Origin: CAWGJF01 sp963715745
Lineage (GTDB): Bacteria > Bacteroidota > Ignavibacteria > Ignavibacteriales > Ignavibacteriaceae
Assembly (NCBI GenBank): GCA_963715745.1
Contig: OY970271.1
Span: forward strand, 1,364,001 to 1,428,000
Direction: 5' to 3'
Length of the DNA stretch: 64,000 bases
This document shows, piece after piece, positions 62,416 to 64,000 of this stretch. The number at the start of each line of letters is the position of its first letter. Positions within the stretch are counted from its first letter, which is position 1. Both the position numbers and the translations under genes were made by a program. The notes under the pieces are model-generated. The model saw only the letters and a list, made by a program, of their open reading frames with translations. It was not told the DNA's origin and did not search any database.

Positions 62416-64000
62416 TTGAGGGAATACCTCCACAGAATTTTTATTGAAGCTGCCGTAAAATTGGATTACCTGAAAAAAGTTTCACTGATTTTTGAAGTTC
62501 CAAAACAGGAATCACACGGGGATCTTTCATGCAATGCTGCCATGTTGCTTACGCGGGAACTAAAAAAAAATCCGAGAAAAATTGCACAGGAAATTATTAA
62601 TTCTCTGGAAATAGATAAAAGTATTATTACAAAAGTTGAAATTGCCGGTCCCGGATTCATTAATTTTTTCTTCACTCCCGAATTTTTAAATAAGATAATT
62701 GAACAGATTTGCGAATGTGCAGATTCTTTCGGCTCTTCCAAAAAATATCAGGGCAAAAAAGCGAATGTTGAATTTGTATCGGCTAATCCAACAGGACCTT
62801 TAACAGTGGGCCACGGAAGAAATGCAGTTATTGGCGATACTGTTGCAAATCTGCTTGAATGGGTTGGGTACGAAGTTGATCGTGAATATTATTTCAATAA
62901 TGCCGGTAGGCAAATGCGCGTACTTGGTGATTCAGTTAAACTGAGATATCTGGAATTGCTCGGAAATAAAATTGAATTTCCTGACGATTATTACCAGGGA
63001 GAATATATAAAAGAGATTGCTAAAAAATTAATAGTTGAGTTTGGTGAATCTTTAGTGGGTGAAAATCCAGAGGGAAAGTTTAAAGAGGCTGCGGAAACTG
63101 AAATTTTTAGTGAAATTAAAAACACTCTTTCACGAATAAAAATTCATCATAAAATTTTCTTTAATGAAAATTCATTGTATGAGGAAGGTAGAATTAGTGA
63201 TTTACTTGCTGAATTTGAAAGAAAAAAACTCTCATATAAAAAAGATGATGCAGCCTGGCTAAAACTTTCTGAAATGGGAGCTGAGCAAGATAAAGTTATT
63301 GTAAAAGCTACGGGCGAACCAACTTATCGTCTACCTGATATTGCGTACCACGTAACCAAATTTGAAAGAAATTATGATTTAATGGTTGATCTATTCGGTA
63401 GCGATCATTCTGCGACTTACCCTGATGTTCTTGCCGGGGTAAAATCTCTGGGATTTGATACAGACAAAATCAAAGTGCTTATTCACCAGTTTGTAACAAT
63501 AATGGAAGGTGATGAAGTTGTTAAAATGTCTACTAGGAAAGCAAATTATATTACACTTGACCAATTGATCGATGAGGTGGGAAGTGATGTAGTCCGTTAC
63601 TTTTTTAATATGCGGAATATTTCTTCACATATGAACTTTGATCTTTCTCTTGCTAAAAAACAATCAGATGAGAATCCGGTTTTTTATCTGCAATATGCAC
63701 ATGCAAGAATTTGCTCGATAATAAGTAATGTGGAAGAAGAAAATCTGAATCCTACTTTCAAGAATTTATCCCTGCTGGATTCACAGGAAGAGCTAAGTTT
63801 AGTAAAAAAGCTTCATTCATTTCCTGATGAAGTATTGAGTAACGCTGAAAATTTTGAGCCCAATAAAATCTGTACATACCTAGAAGAACTAGCAACGGCA
63901 TTTCATAAGTTTTATACTTTTAAGAGAATATTGGGAACCGAAAAAAACCTTGCTGAAGCAAGATTGGCGCTGGTTATAGCGATTCGATATGTAATTAAAA
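62416..64000 (+). CDS. argS: Arginyl-tRNA synthetase, 3' end outside the window
   Basis: Charges tRNA-Arg. About 528 codons are visible; the gene runs off the window. It starts at TTG (62416) after AGGAG. The N-terminal additional domain is followed by FVSANPTGPLTVGHGR near 120-135, the ArgS form of the HIGH motif, and by VVKMSTRKANYITL near 367-380, the KMSK-like loop. The anticodon-binding domain with FYLQYAHARI has begun before the cut. No frameshift is seen. Confidence 0.95.
   Translation, partial: MREYLHRIFIEAAVKLDYLKKVSLIFEVPKQESHGDLSCNAAMLLTRELKKNPRKIAQEIINSLEIDKSIITKVEIAGPGFINFFFTPEFLNKIIEQICECADSFGSSKKYQGKKANVEFVSANPTGPLTVGHGRNAVIGDTVANLLEWVGYEVDREYYFNNAGRQMRVLGDSVKLRYLELLGNKIEFPDDYYQGEYIKEIAKKLIVEFGESLVGENPEGKFKEAAETEIFSEIKNTLSRIKIHHKIFFNENSLYEEGRISDLLAEFERKKLSYKKDDAAWLKLSEMGAEQDKVIVKATGEPTYRLPDIAYHVTKFERNYDLMVDLFGSDHSATYPDVLAGVKSLGFDTDKIKVLIHQFVTIMEGDEVVKMSTRKANYITLDQLIDEVGSDVVRYFFNMRNISSHMNFDLSLAKKQSDENPVFYLQYAHARICSIISNVEEENLNPTFKNLSLLDSQEELSLVKKLHSFPDEVLSNAENFEPNKICTYLEELATAFHKFYTFKRILGTEKNLAEARLALVIAIRYVIK

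Overview
The window is AT-rich bacterial DNA that most resembles a member of the Ignavibacteria or a neighbouring lineage of the Bacteroidota/Chlorobi group. The main evidence is that four secreted proteins end in the NYPNPFNP-type C-terminal sorting domain of the type IX secretion system (T9SS). A PorV/PorQ-family protein and TonB-dependent receptors with an N-terminal CarboxypepD_reg-like domain are also present, and no SusD-like partner is seen. Genus-level placement is inference. No insertion sequence, prophage or CRISPR array was found.

Bases 2-2982 hold the end of a carbohydrate ABC importer: the tail of the binding protein, two permeases and the ATPase. After a 565-bp non-coding stretch, bases 3548-41989 form one co-directional block of about 38 kb for pectin use. 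Its outer part (3548-23029) has two TonB-dependent receptors, a secreted beta-helix protein, a PL9 pectate lyase, a GH28 exopolygalacturonase, a PorV-like protein with a partner protein, and two large paralogous T9SS cargo proteins of unknown function. The middle part (23141-31943) has a GH105 unsaturated-uronyl hydrolase, a LacI-type regulator, a CE8 pectinesterase, a small membrane protein, a complete TRAP transporter (DctP, DctQ, DctM), a CE12 rhamnogalacturonan acetylesterase and a DUF4861 lipoprotein. The last part (31958-41989) is cytoplasmic: UxaC, UxaE, KDPG aldolase, SDR-type fructuronate reductase, KDG kinase, a LarA-family racemase/epimerase, 6-phosphogluconate dehydrogenase, KduI and KduD. 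A clear terminator closes the block.

The inferred flow is as follows. Pectin is de-esterified and deacetylated (CE8, CE12) and cut by PL9 and GH28; unsaturated ends are removed by GH105. Monouronates then enter by the TRAP system. Galacturonate passes through tagaturonate (UxaC), fructuronate (UxaE) and mannonate (UxuB). Unsaturated products pass through KduI and KduD to 2-keto-3-deoxygluconate, and then through KdgK and KDPG aldolase to pyruvate and glyceraldehyde 3-phosphate. Mannonate dehydratase (UxuA) is not in the window. A LarA homologue with the nickel-pincer and catalytic positions intact sits directly before gnd. This raises the testable idea that part of the mannonate is epimerised to gluconate and sent to the pentose phosphate pathway.

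From 42094 onward the window is mostly housekeeping: an orphan NusG/UpxY paralogue, DUF2752 and TM2 membrane proteins, dapF, an outer-membrane barrel with a recognisable promoter and palindrome, a PHP-domain protein, tRNA-Arg(CCG), efp-accB-accC-gcvH, guaA, TPR and LpoA-like envelope proteins, radC, a small coiled-coil lipoprotein, a LysM protein, phoH, mazG, ridA, a type-1 glutamine amidotransferase, panD, a LytR_C protein, rsfS and the 5' part of argS.
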